Assembly (NCBI GenBank): GCA_028752905.1
Contig: JAQNBH010000300.1
Span: 62,001 to 126,000 of the forward strand
Direction of reading: 5' to 3'
From: Cladorhizidae sp. MBARI D1340-BT2
Lineage: Eukaryota > Porifera > Demospongiae > Poecilosclerida > Cladorhizidae
Length of the DNA stretch: 64,000 nucleotides
The notes under the pieces were generated by a model. That model was not told where the DNA came from. It made no database searches and saw only the letters and a list, made by a program, of their open reading frames with translations. This document shows, one piece after another, positions 47,261 through 59,157 of this stretch (positions within the stretch are counted from its first letter, which is position 1; every line of letters starts with the position of its first letter). The position numbers and the translations under genes were made by a program.

Positions 47261-47283
47261 AGCAGCTTGCTTGGGGAAGCTGT

Positions 47284-47504
47284 CTAGTACTTGACTTCTT
47301 CCTCGGTGAGAGCACCTAGGTCAATGTCATCCACTATTGCTGCTCTCCCATTCAGTTCAACTGCAGCCAAGATGACTGCCATGACATGACTGGTAACCAT
47401 CACATTCAAGTTCAACACTTCATAGCATGCATTAGTCATGCTTCTCAGGTTAACCACCATGAGAGTGCTGATGTCCTTGGTGCCATCCTGTGCATCCTCA
47501 CCTG
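47284..47504 (-). other. Open reverse-strand stretch of 73 codons, function unknown
   Basis: Reading the minus strand, an open frame of non-repetitive composition ends at a TAG near 47284-47286 and includes VMAVILAAVELNGRAAIVDD. Further open minus-strand pieces lie at 48080-48590, including a highly charged segment rich in Lys and Arg. They could be exons or fossils of one unknown gene on the minus strand, interrupted by the 90-bp repeats. No family is recognised and coding status is unproven. Confidence 0.25.
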
Positions 47505-47511
47505 ATCACAA

Positions 47512-47990
47512 CCAAGTCCCTAGCACCTCTTCTCTTATTCATAGGTGTTGTTGTGATAGTACTGATGAATGCCCCTGTTGTAACTGATCACTACCAAGTC
47601 CCTAGCAACTCTCCTCTTATTCATAGGCATCATGGTGTTGTTGTGATAGTAGTGATGAATGCCCCTGTTGTAACTGATTACAATCAAGTGCCTAGCACCT
47701 CTCCTCTTATTCATAGGCATCATGGTGTTGTTGTGGTAGTACTGATGAATGCCCCTGTTGTAACTGATCACCACCAAGTCCCTAGCACCTCTCTTCTTAT
47801 TCATAGGCATCATGGTGTTGTTGTGATAGTACTGATGAATGCCCCTGTTGTAACTGATTACAATCAAGTCCCTAGCACCTCTCCTCTTATTCATAGGCAT
47901 CATGGTGTTGTTGTGATAGTACTGATGAATGCCCCTGTTGTAACTGATCACAACCAAGTCACTAGCACCTCTCCTCTTATTCATAGGGGC
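47512..47990. repeat. 90-bp tandem repeat, about 5 copies
   Basis: The landmark AGGCATCATGGTGTTGTTGT recurs every 90 bp (47627, 47717, 47807, 47897). Units also share GTACTGATGAATGCCCCTGT and CCTAGCACCTCTCCTCTTAT. The 30-codon unit gives the ORFs seen on both strands. Confidence 0.93.
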
Positions 47991-48083
47991 AGTGGCAGTT
48001 TTTATGTACAACACAGTTCCTGTTTGAAACTTTCCTTCACACACCTTTTGGGGATTTGAATATAGCTACCCTCCTCAAAGCTG

Positions 48084-48220
48084 ATGTCTAGTGTGGCCTG
48101 GAGGCCCACCTCAACAATTCCATCATGTCTGATGGTCCTATAGTCCTTGCAATGTCTAGTGTGGCCTGGAGGTCCACCTCAACAATCACATCATGTCTGA
48201 TGGTCCTATAGTCCTTGCAA
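48084..48220. repeat. 68-bp direct duplication
   Basis: ATGTCTAGTGTGGCCTGGAG starts at 48084 (after GCTG) and again at 48152, with the intervening 68 bp nearly identical. Confidence 0.93.
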
Positions 48221-48759
48221 AGTCCTTCCAAATCTCCAGCCAACAGCTCAGCCATGGCAAGAGCAATGCTCCCACAAGTGGCCGAAGGGGACCACTACAC
48301 ACCTGTCATCAGTCGTGCCTGGAACGATGTATTAGCTAAAGTGGTTTTTGTTGGCCGCCTTGAATTAGAGGCTCAATTGGATTCTGATCCTATCAGTCTT
48401 CTTTCCATTCTCCTCTTCCGCCTTGTGAGGGCCTTTTGCATCTCATGGTGCCAGATCATTGGTGCCTTCTGCACCTCAGTCTTCACCGTCATGCTTAGCA
48501 CTTGCAGGTGGTTCTTTAGTCCCAGGCTCTCAATATGGTTAGGGTGCAGTCCTATCACATGTAATGGACGATGGCTAAGAAAGACCAATTGTTACACATC
48601 TAGAACTCTGAGTGCAGCTGAGAACATTTACTCACAGCTTAACAGCTTAAAAAAGGAAGGTTTAGCAAAACTCATACTATAATAATATGGTAGACCATTT
48701 ATTACCTAGTCTGACCATCGACCTTTGTCTCACCTGCTTAATGAGTCTAGACAAATTCC
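48221..48759. other. Single-copy stretch, possible degraded coding sequence
   Basis: ORFs of 155 codons (+, 48215-48682) and 71 codons (-, 48373-48588) overlap. The minus frame has a charged, protein-like composition and may continue the unknown minus-strand pieces at 47284-47504. No recognisable domain. Confidence 0.3.
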
Positions 48760-49147
48760 ACCCCTTGCATCATCATGAATTCAACGAAATCACTTTATAC
48801 AACTACTTGTTGTTCAAGAATGAAGACATTCAGAGCAATTCCTGGCAGTCTGTAGTGCATCATGTCATAGGTATTTTTTATGCAGGATGGAGCCTGGCTA
48901 GATGTAAGTGCACAGGGATTCTGGAGGAATTACGCTAGTCCATTTTTACACAAGATTATGGAGAAAAGAATCTGTATTGTGGCCACCTCCTTTTTAAGAG
49001 CCAAAATATTTATAGCAATTCCAGGTGAGTATAGATGCCAATGTGACACATGATATCACTGTATCCCTGTAAGAAATCTTACAGGAAAGAAATTATTACC
49101 CAACCACTACTTTTTAAGAGCAAAACAATTTGTAGTAATTCTTCTTA

Positions 49148-49880
49148 GCAAGTATAGAGGCCTGAGTAATCTCACACTGTTGCACTATGCAAGTATAGAG
49201 GCCCGAGTAATCTCACACTGTTGCACTATGCAAGTATAGAGGCCTGAGTAATCTCACACTGTTGCACTATGCAAGTATAGAGGCCTGAGTAATCTCACAC
49301 TGTTGCACTATGCAAGTATAGAGGCCTGAGTAATCTCACACTGTTGCACTATGCAAGTATAGAGGCCTGAGTAATCTAACACTATGCAAGTATAGAGGCC
49401 TGAGTAATCTCACACTGTTGCACTATGCAAGTATAGAGGCCTGAGTAATCTCACACTGTTGCACTATGCAAGTATAGAGGCCTGAGTAATCTCACAATGT
49501 TGCACTATGCAAGTATAGAGGCCTGAGTAATCTCACACTGTTGCACTCTGCAAGTATAGAGGCCTGAGTAATCTCACACTGTTGCACTATGCAAGTATAG
49601 AGACCTGAGTAGTCTCACACTGTTACACTATGCAAGTATAGAGGCCTGAGTAATCTCACACTGTTGCACTATGCAAGTATAGAGGCCTGAGTAATCTCAC
49701 ACTGTTGCACTATGCAAGTATAGAGACCTGAGTAATCTCACACTGTTGCACTATGCAAGTATAGAGGCCTGAGTAATCTCACACTGTTGCACTATGCAAG
49801 TATAGAGGCCTGAGTAATCTCACACTGTTGCACTATGCAAGTATAGAGACCTGAGTAATCTCACACTGTTGTACTATGCC
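49148..49880. repeat. 41-bp minisatellite, about 18 copies, arisen inside the 145-bp satellite
   Basis: The unit is GCAAGTATAGAGGCCTGAGT followed by AATCTCACACTGTTGCACTA and T. It is repeated at exactly 41 bp (49148, 49189 and on), with one shortened copy near 49380. Its sequence corresponds to the AGCATAGATGCCTGAGTAGC part of the surrounding degenerate unit. Confidence 0.95.
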
Positions 49881-50855
49881 TGATGCAAAATTACTGCAAA
49901 GAAATCTATCCTGGAGCAAGTATTTTCCTAAGAGATAAAGAATCCAGGCCAATTCTATATATGTAAGCATAGATGCACAATATATTACTCTATGCCTGCA
50001 ACAGAAAAGAAACCGATCCTCAAAAAAAAAATTCTCCAGTAAGAAAGAATGTGCAGGAATTCCAGGTAAGTATGGATGCTTGAGTAGCATCATTGTATGA
50101 ATGTGTATCTGCAACACAATATACAGCCAAGATATCTATAATGCAGCAACTACTTCCTCAGTGGAGAAATACTTTATAGCAGTTCTGGTTAAACATAGTC
50201 TCTGAGTAACATCACTAAGACTGCAACAAAACATAATTATTATAGCAAAGAAATCTACAGAATTGCAACTTCTTTTTCTTCAAGAGTGAGGTAACAATCA
50301 GAGCATTCCAGGTAAGCATAAATGCCTGTGTAGCATCACTTTATAACTATATGCTTGCAACAACATTTGCAGTAAAGAAATCAATCTCGAGGAACTACTT
50401 TGTCAAGTGAGAAAGAATTCACAGCTATTAATTTTGATGTAAATAATAGATGCCTGTTTTGCATGCCTGTTTTGCATAATTATATCATAACTCCCTTTGC
50501 AAACAGAGAAACAGAGATTGCAATTGAGAGTGTAATGATGTGATACTGAGTCCACATGGACTTGGCAGATAAAGAACTAAATGACATGGGAAGTGTAGCT
50601 AGAGCAAACAAAGATATTTGAAGAATATTGCTCTGCAAAAAAGATATAATGCACAGTTTGTAATACCCACGAACACTCGCACAACTGCTATAGTCCCCAA
50701 ATGTAGCCTCACAAACAGCTCTTCTCCCTTCTTCTCTTTTCGTGGGAGTAGCGCAGGCTTTGTAAATTCCGTCAACTATCCCATATTGTGTGGGTAGGTT
50801 TGGATATTTGGCTTGCACACTCGCTCAGTAACTAGTCGATAATAAGTACTGGTCG

Positions 50856-50998
50856 ATATGTTCCATCCAATCTATGAATCTGATGCAAAGGGTGTTAATA
50901 TGCTACCATGTTTTGAAGTGTATTGATTGGCAGGGCATTCATAGATTGTGCAGCACAATCTATAGATTGGACAGATTCATAGATTGGATGGAACATAT
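50856..50998. repeat. Perfect 27-bp inverted repeat with nested hairpin
   Basis: The left arm 50856-50882 (ATATGTTCCATCC...) is exactly complementary to the right arm 50972-50998, with 89 bp between them. Inside the loop GATTGTG-CAG-CACAATC (50944-50960) forms a second perfect hairpin. It has no coding capacity and may be a tiny foldback element. Confidence 0.9.
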
Positions 50999-51335
50999 AT
51001 ATCAATTTATATATCAAATAAACATATATATATATAAAATAAACATATGTATTTCACCAAACATATGTATATATAATTATATCAATTATTAAAACATATC
51101 TATATCAAATAAACATATATATATATATATATATCAAATAAACATGCTATACCAAATAAACATATAATATTATATCAAATAAACATCTAATATATCATCA
51201 TAATTATATATACATCATAATTATATATATATATACATATAATCTAATAAACATATAAATAAAATATATATATCAAATATATATTATATATATATCAAAT
51301 AATTATATATTATATATATATCAAATAAACATCTT
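50999..51335. repeat. AT-rich simple repeat tract
   Basis: Runs of ATATAT and the motif ATATCAAATAAACAT recur at irregular spacing. No gene. Confidence 0.9.
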
Positions 51336-51480
51336 TTATGCAACTACTTTTTCAAGAGGGAATTGATTCAGAGCAATTCCTTGTTAGCATAGATGCCTCT
51401 GTACGTAGCATCACTCACTTAGGACTGGCAAATAACTTATATACAAAAAATCTATTCTGGAAAAATAGTTTTCTACTCAA

Positions 51481-51989
51481 GAAGGAGATGAGATGGATGG
51501 GTAGACTTATACCACGTAAAGAAAGCCGCCATTCATCAGCCAACCACTCTCACTACTCAGTGGACCACCAAAAGGTAAAATCTATCTTTTGTTGCAGAAA
51601 ATGAACAACAATGCAAGACTTGCCATCCAGCCTCTCTGTAAAAGTATTCTCCTCACACATAGTTCAGAGGTATATACCTCCTAGTAACTCACTTTGAAGA
51701 CTCTCTGTATCTACTCTGGAATAAGATCTCCCAACAATGAAAATAGCAACAGCTTCAATCTTTCAGTCAGATAATGCCAAACAACAAGTCAATGACTTCC
51801 CTTGCCAGGGAGAAGGCCTGGTGGAAGTTCCTCACAATGCTTATTGTCAGTCATTCAGGCAGGCATGCAGCGAGAAGCTTGAAGACCATCCCTGCACTCA
51901 TGATTGTTCTTGTTCCTATGGGAGTTCAGTGCTGAAAGTTCTGGTTCTTAGAATGCAGAAACTTACATAACTGTTACTTAGAGCTTATC
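51481..51989. other. Single-copy spacer, no gene recognised
   Basis: Short ORFs only, with no recognisable domain. Confidence 0.5.
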
Positions 51990-54255
51990 TTCAATTATTA
52001 GTTACAGCTTTAACTTTTAATAAATTTTATATCTTCAATTATTAATTAGAGCTTTAACTTTTATATCTTAAATTATTAGTTAGAGCTTTAATTTTGATTA
52101 ACTTTTATATCTAGTTAGAGGATTAACTTTAATATCTTCAATTATTAGTTAGAGCTTTAACTTTTATTAACCTCTATATCTTCAATTATTAGTTAGAGCT
52201 GTAACTTTGATTAATTTTATATCTTCAATTATTAGTTAGAGCTTTAACTTTGATTAACTTTTATATCTTCAATAACATTTTTATTAGTTAGAGTTTAACT
52301 TTGATTAATTTTATATCTTCAATTATTAGTTAGAGCTTTAACTTTGATTAACTTTTATATCTTCTAGAGTTTAACTTTTATTACCTTTTATATCCTCAAT
52401 TATAATCCGGAGTAACTTTCCATCAGGACAATCTCGTGTATCTTTATTTAATTAATTATATATAGCAGTAACTTTCTTTCCTTTTATATCTTCAATTCTA
52501 ATTATAGCTCTAACTTCCCTCACCTTGGGGACAATCTTTCGTAACTTCATAAATATTTATAGCTGTAACTTTCCTTCAGGGTAATCTTCATTTATAATTA
52601 CAGCTCTAATTTTCGTTCGGCACAATCTTTTATGTCTTCATTTATAATTTTATGTCTTATATTTCTTCGGGGCAATCTCTTTATTATAATTATAGCTGTA
52701 ACTTCCTTTCAGCAAAATGTTTATAATTATATATTTTGATTTATACTTTAAATTTCAATCTATTATATCTTCAACTACAGATATAGCTGACATTCCTTCA
52801 GCACAAATTTTCTATCTTCAATTATAATTATAGCTGTATCTTTCCTTCAGGACAATCTTTTACATATTAAATTATATATAGTAGCATCTTTTCTTCAGGA
52901 GAATATTTTACATCTTATGGCTTTAAATTCCCTTCATTTATATCTTCAATTATAGTAACTTTCGTTCAAGATAATCTTCAATTATAACTATCTCTGTATC
53001 TTTCCTTTGTGAAAATCTCAATTGTAATTATATCTTGTACTTTACTTCAGCACAATGTTTAATATGTTCATATATAAATATGGCTCTATCTCTCCTTCAG
53101 GATAATAATGGCTCCATCTCTCCTTCAGGGCAATCATTTATAATTATGGCTCTATCTATCCTTCAGGATAATCATTTATAAATATGGCTCTATCTCTCCT
53201 TCTGGACAATTATGGCTCTATCTCGCCTTCATGACAATCATTTATAATTATGGCCCTATCTCTCCTTCAGCACAATCATTTATAATTATGGCTCTATCAA
53301 TCCTTCAGGACAACCATTTATAATTATGGCTACATCGCTCCTTCAGGACAATAATGGCTCTATCTCTCCTTCAGGACAATCATTTATAATTATGGCTCTA
53401 TCTCTCCTTCAGGACAATCATTTATAATTATCGCTCTATCTCTCCTTCAGGACTATCATTTATAATTATGGCTATATCTCTCCTTCAGGACAATCATTTA
53501 TAATTATGGCTCTATCTCTCCTTCAGGACAATTATGGCTCTATCTCTCCTTCAGCACAATCATTTATTCTATCTTTCCTTCAGGACAATAATTTATAATA
53601 TGACTCTATCTCTCCATCAGGACAATCATTTATAAGTATGGCTCTATCTCTCCTTCAGGATAATCATTTATAATTATGGCTCTATCTCTACTTCAGGACA
53701 ATCATTTATAATTATGGCTTTATCTCTCCTTCAGCACAATCATTTATAATTATGGCTCTATCTCTCCTTCAGGACAATTATGGCTCTATCTCTCCTTCAG
53801 GACAATCATTTATAATAATGGCCTTCAAGACAATCTTTAATATCTTACATTATAATTATAGCTGTAACTTTCCTTCCGGACAATCTTTTAGATCCTAAAT
53901 TATAATTATAGCTTTAAATTCCTTTAATTTATATCTTCAATTATAGTAACTTTCCTTCAACTTCAATTATAACTATAATTATCGGTAACTTTCCTTCATT
54001 AAAATCTTTTATATCTACAATTGTAATTATATCTTGTAGTTCACTGTTTTATATTTTAATTTATAATAATGGCTCTATCTCTCCTTCAGGACAATCTTTA
54101 ATATCTTACATTATACTGTAATTTTCTTTCAGCACAATTTATATCTCCATTTATAATTATAGGTGTAACTTTTCTTGAGGGAAATTTTTAATATCTTGAT
54201 ACTTGTTTGTTAACTTAAACACAATCTTTTATATCTTCATTTATAATTATGGCTT
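51990..54255. repeat. AT-rich degenerate repeat family, inverted relative to 43871-44490
   Basis: Motifs TATCTTCAATTAT, ATAATTATAGCTGTAACTTT and CCTTCAGGACAATCTTTTA recur throughout. Their reverse complements are the motifs at 43.9-44.5 kb. Units are variable in length. Confidence 0.8.
53050..53830. repeat. 38-bp tandem repeat within the AT-rich family
   Basis: CAATCATTTATAATTATGGC followed by TCTATCTCTCCTTCAGGA recurs, about 20 copies, some shortened by loss of the CATTTATAA part. It is a local amplification of the surrounding degenerate family. Confidence 0.88.
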
Positions 54256-54264
54256 GTTTCGCCA

Positions 54265-54805
54265 TTATTCATGATGAGGGATAGAACATCTAGCAGAAAC
54301 ATGGAGAGTGCCAGATGTCCCCCAGTAAACAAGGAGTCATTATTCATGATGAGGGCTAGAATATCTAGCAGAAACATGGAGGGTGCCAGATGTCCACCCA
54401 GCAAACAAGGAGTCATTATTCATGATGAGGGCTAGAACATCTAGCAGAAACATGGAGAGTGCCAGATGTTCCCCAGCAAACAAGGAGTCATTATTATGAT
54501 GAGGGCTAGAACATCTAGCAGAAACATGGAGAGTGCCAGATGTCCCCAGCAAACAAGGGGTCATTATTCATGATGAGGGCTAGAACATCTAGCAGAAACA
54601 TGGAGAGTACCAGATGTCCCCCAGCAAACAAGGGGTATTATGATGAGGGCTAGAACATCTAGCAGAAACATGGAGAGTGCCAGATGTCCCCAGCAAACAA
54701 GGGGTCATTATTCATGATGAGGGCTAGAACATCTAGCAGAAACATGGAGAGTACCAGATGTCCCCCAGCAAACAAGGGGTGATTATTCATGATGTGGGCT
54801 AGAAC
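54265..54805. repeat. Tandem repeat of about 74 bp, 7 copies
   Basis: Units contain CATTATTCATGATGAGGGCT, AGAACATCTAGCAGAAACAT and GGAGAGTGCCAGATGTCCCC, then AGCAAACAAGG. Small deletions (for example loss of TCATTATTC) vary the length. Confidence 0.93.
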
Positions 54806-55854
54806 AGAGATTATTTAATGCGGCCGAAATAAAGATTCCCTGCGACGACAAGGGTCCGAACTTCTCCATCAGCTATGAATGGACTTGGCAAAATCTACTT
54901 AATTATATATTAGAAAATAAAACAACAACAACAAAAACCACAACACATTTACATTCCAAGTCTCTCCTCCTTATCGCGCGCCTCCTTCGCGCGTGCAAAT
55001 AGTCTGGCCAGTAATCCGCGTCGTCGGGATCGCACCAATTTACGAAACCACTGACCGTCCCTAGTTTTGACTCACTTCAAAGTGATGGATATCTACCCAA
55101 GGAAACGAAGGATTTCTCTATCAACGAGCAGTATATTTGACTCTCTGAGGGCGAGCCTGATGAGTAGAGGCCTGTACCTACCTCGGAGAAATCTGGAGCC
55201 ATTTAATCTTAGCGTTGTTACTTCGTTGTTGTTCCCGTTTAAAATGTTTATCACTGACACTTGGACAGGCCACAAGGTGAAACTTAACCCTACATGGGTT
55301 ACGGACAGCTCTCCTGCAATGCTGGTGAAGAAGCAAGTCTGTGATGGAGTTCATCTAATACTGGTAAAGGGTAGCTAAAGTAGTGGCTTGTTGGTTGATG
55401 TGTTGCTCTAGCCTACCTCTCAATATGCACACATGGAGAGGGTCTGGGCAAACTGGCAGCATGACTTTGTGCTGCACAATGCACAAAATCCATGGTGTTG
55501 CACTACTCACATTTGGGCCCGATCAAGTCAGAGTTAACATCAGGGGTAAAATATGAAATTAAAAATACCTCTACAGAATGCATACAGGTGAAAAGATATA
55601 TAATTATAGTTTCTTTGCATAAACTCTCCTAGGTGAAAGTTACAGGAATTAAAACACAAATGATTTTTCCCTCCTTCTCCACACCTTTTTTTAGAGGAAA
55701 CAAACAATAACTTCAAATATATTCTCTCGCTCACCTAACAACATTAGAATCATATTTATGATGTTTTCTTCATCTTTAAGTTATGCTTTAACATTGTGAA
55801 CAGTACAAAAAAAATAACTTTGAAAAAATAAGGATTATAAAAAAAAGGTGTCAT
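54806..55854. other. Single-copy DNA with a CpG-rich patch, no gene recognised
   Basis: A GC-rich patch with CGCGCGCCTCCTTCGCGCG at about 54974-54993 contrasts with the AT-rich surroundings. A 103-codon + strand ORF (55067-55378) overlaps a 60-codon - strand ORF. Neither shows a domain I recognise, so no gene is called. Confidence 0.45.
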
Positions 55855-56018
55855 GTAACTCCGTTACCAAAAAACATCTTTTTTTATTTTTTATGAAAAA
55901 ACTGTTTGGAATAAAAAAATCTCCAAAAGAAAGCATAATTATACCAAGTTTATGGCAATGTGACTCAATCTTTAAATATTCAAAATTTCTACAACTTATT
56001 AGCAACTGGTTTCTGTAA

Positions 56019-56038
56019 CTCCGTTACCAGTAACGGAG
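56019..56038. repeat. Perfect 9-bp palindrome made of two opposed repeat copies
   Basis: CTCCGTTAC (56019-56027), CA, GTAACGGAG (56030-56038). A related dyad, GGAGTT-GT-AACTCC, surrounds the last copy at 59384-59397. Both could form cruciforms or bind a dimer. Confidence 0.85.
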
Positions 56039-56382
56039 CTTTTAAACATTACTAGCACAAATAATGCTGTTTATTAACCTTTGAAGAAACCAATGTTTGC
56101 AAGTCAACCCTGAGTAATGGTGTTTCTGCAGTTAGGACCCAGTGACAGTCTATAATTGCATCCTGAGGTGCAGCTGCCTGATAACAAGCCCTGCCTATGT
56201 AACCAAATATACATATCACACCACATACATGAATTGTGATACATATCACACCATGATACTGCCACATGCTGACAGTCTGACCATGGAGTGAATGAATATA
56301 AAAGGAACTTTTCTTTTCAGTAACAGTTCCATAGTGATTTCCAAGTCCTCAATAAATGTGAGAGTGCGTTGTGTTGTTCACC

Positions 56383-58462
56383 ATGGCATTCAGTGCTGCT
56401 GAAAAGCAACGTCGCTATCGTGAGCGAAGGAAAGCAGAGATGGGTGAGAAGGCATGGAAGCAGAAGGATGCAGAGAGGAAACAGCTAGCAACACAGCAGC
56501 AGTGAGGGAGAAGGAGTGACAGAAACTGAAGAGATGGAGAGCAGCCAAGAAAGAAAGCCAAACATCGCAGCAGGAGGCATACTCAGCACCATCCAGTCTG
56601 ACTCGTGCAGTGAAGAGAGCACGTTTAGCATTGCCAAGATCTCCCCGCAAGGTCCGGAAGGTGGTGCAGGTGCTACATTCTAAGTTCTATTCTGAGGCAG
56701 CAGGAGATCCAGACCCACAGACTGCACAGTCACTTCCCCACAACAGGCTACCAGATGAGGTGAAGGGGCACATCCGAGGGTTTTATCTTCGCAGTGACAT
56801 CAGTTGGATGGCACCTGGATGCAGAGACTGCATTACAGTGGTTCGTGATGGGTAGAAAGTTCGAGAACAGCGCAGATACTTGATGATGACAACAGCAGAA
56901 GCCCATGCCCTTTACCGACAGGAATTCTCAGAAGATGATGCTGGTATGACCACCTTCAGGGCCCAGCAGCCAGATGTGGTGCTTTGCAAGGACAAGATGC
57001 CACACTCTGTCTGTGTATGCCAGTATCATGCCACATAGAGACTATTTTGGACAGCCTGAAACACATACTACCTACAATCCCAGTAAGATATTCAGACCTG
57101 CTAAAGCTTGTGTGTTGTGATACTATCAAGGAGGACTGTATGTTTGGCCTGTGTGATATCTGCAAGGAGAAGATATCCTTTGACATTATTTCTGAGAACA
57201 ACGAAGATGACCTGCTGGCTGAACCTGTGAAGTGGCTGGAATGGATGCGTAATGAGGATGGGCAATCAGAGAAAGCAGAGAAGGCTGGTACAGTCGCAGA
57301 TGCACTGACATCCCTGGCCCAGAAGCTACCAAACTTCAAGATCCACTGCTTCATTAAAAATAAGCAGTCATTAGCCTTCCATCATATGTACACCACTCCA
57401 AGTGCAGTCCTGCAGGTAGACTTTAGCGAAAATGCGACCATCGTTGAGCAGGATGAGATCCAAGCCAGCCACTGGAACCACAAACAAGTGACAGTTTTTA
57501 CAGCAGTAGCCTGGACGAGAGAGAACACCACATCATATGCTGCTGTGTCAGACACCCTCTCCCATGACAAGTACACATCCGCGACCGTGCTGGAGGAAGT
57601 GATTGACAGGGTGCAGATGAAACAGTCCTCTCCACTAACAGAGGTCAATATATTCAGTGATGGTGCAGCACAGCATTTTAAGCAAAAGTACATGTTCACT
57701 TTTGTCACTAGCCTTCTCCAAACCAAAGGCATCACCATCAACTGGCACTTTTTCGCCACTTCACATGGAAAGGGTGCAGTGGATGGAGTTGGTGGCTGTG
57801 TGAAGAGGGGTGTCCACAGTGCTATAATGACCAGACGCTATCTCGTGAAAGATGCACAGCAATATGCAGCCTGTGCCACTGAGCTCATCAAAGGAGTTGA
57901 TATCTTATATGTCCCAGCTGAAAAAATAAATGCCAAGCGACCAGCCCTTGATGAATTATGGGAGTCTGTAACAGCAGTTCCAGCTACCTTGAGTATCCAT
58001 TGTGTACGTACACTTGGCTTGGGGAGGGTGCTGGTGTCCAAGTATTCAGAGCAGACAGGAAAAGAACACCTGTTGCTCCAGCATCAGCCAATAGCAGTCT
58101 AGCCACTAGCAGCCAATCCTGCAAAGCAGTCACCTCCAGATGTCAACATTAGTGATATCAAGCCAGGAGGATTTGTGGCAATCATCATGGAGACAGAGAG
58201 AGGTCGCTCCTACTTGTACATTGCCGTAATATCCTGCATCAAATCTGATTTACTAGTGGTGAAGTTTCTGAGGAAGGTCGGCAATTCTGGTGTCTACAGG
58301 GACCCAGAGTGTGAGGATGCTAGCCAGGAGCCAATGAAGAAGGCTCTTTTCCTTTGCCCGGAGCCACATGTGAACATGGCTGGTTCTCGCCTTAGATATA
58401 TACATTTGAGTTCACAGATGCTCAGCATCAAATCATGTCCACATTTACCACCAAGTAAATAA
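56383..58462 (+). pseudogene. Broken transposon-type protein gene
   Basis: The reading starts at ATG 56383 with a basic RRYRERRKAE segment and stops at TGA 56503-56505. It resumes in another frame (TGA at 56517, TAG at 56853-56855) up to a VCVCQYHAT segment near 57035. It then continues in a third frame from 56984 to 58102, and after an in-frame TAG at 58100-58102 goes on to 58462. The best part carries VDFSENATIVEQDEIQASHW, FSDGAAQHFKQKY and FFATSHGKGAVDGVGG. From memory these match a large, repetitive, uncharacterised protein family of cnidarians, fish and insects; I cannot name the superfamily securely. Conserved acidic and His residues suggest a DDE/RNase-H-like transposase. It has at least three stops and two frameshifts, so it is inactive. 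Confidence 0.7.
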
Positions 58463-59012
58463 AGAGGCATAGGCTCAACTACATGAGACTGTAACAGAAA
58501 ATAACAATAATAATGTAGTACATATATTATGATTTTCCCCATCTTTTGAATTCTTATCCTTGTTCTGCATTTGTAAATGGGACAGGGCAACAATAACCTT
58601 GTTTCTAGGGGATAATTAATATCCTATTAACAATTTAAATTATAGTTAATACATAGTATGCATTTAGACAGGTAGGCAAGGTGGATTTCTTGAGACATGT
58701 GGGTGTGAACATTCTGTAACTCCGTTACCATGTAACTCCGTTACCGAACATCAGTCAAGTTAAATATTTTTCTGATAATGGAAAATGCAGTAATAGCCAG
58801 CATATTTGGTTCTGTAATGCTTAGATAAATGCTTAGATAAATGTAGAATAAAATGGTTCCTAATTTTTAAAAAATTTCAATAAGGAACAGCATATGGTGG
58901 GAGTTTGCGTATAGCGCCAAAAACAGACGTTAATTTTCAGTAACTCCGTTACCAGTCAAACTTTTGCTAATAATTGTGATATCGTTGATTATTTTAATTT
59001 TTGTGTATATTG

Positions 59013-59157
59013 TGATAAATATACATTATTACATTGATACGGGGAAATATCACGAGTATGTGGCTAGTATTTCCACGAGTGCCGCAGGCACGAGTGAAAA
59101 TACCGGCCAATCAGACGAGTGATATTTCACCGTATCCATTTAATAATGTATTTATCA
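59013..59157. mobile_element. 145-bp foldback (MITE-like) element
   Basis: The outer arms TGATAAAT (59013-59020) and TTTATCA (59151-59157) pair. The pairing continues through ACATTATT with AATAATGT, GATACGGGGAAATATCAC with GTGATATTTCACCGTATC (one G/C mismatch) and the core GGTATTTTC type arms around GTGCCGCAGGCAC. The whole 145 bp is one imperfect hairpin. It lies between the fifth and sixth GTAACTCCGTTACC copies, so it may be nested in the larger transposon. Confidence 0.7.

Larger units (their letters stand above)
45000..47280 (+). mobile_element. Decayed Ty3/Gypsy-type LTR retrotransposon
   Basis: Fragments occur in the Gypsy order on one strand: a gag core, a damaged zinc knuckle, a retropepsin-like segment and reverse transcriptase. 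They are broken by frame changes and stops. A 21-bp minisatellite has expanded between the zinc knuckle and the protease. RNase H, integrase and paired LTRs are not seen; sequence after about 47280 is unrelated. The element is a non-functional fossil. Confidence 0.75.
48760..51480. repeat. Degenerate satellite of about 145 bp
   Basis: Diverged copies share, in order: CAACTACTTTTTCAAGAG, CAGAGCAATTCCAGGTAAGC, ATAGATGCCTGAGTAGCATC, TATGCTTGCAACA and AAAGAAATCTATC. Copies are found from about 48790 to 50470, with another at about 51340-51480 beyond the inverted repeat and AT tract. The short ORFs in it have no recognisable domain. Confidence 0.7.

Noticed and set aside
55067..55378. 103-codon ORF in a CpG-containing patch
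   Set aside because: It overlaps an opposite-strand ORF, has no recognisable motif and no promoter or splice context that decides for it.
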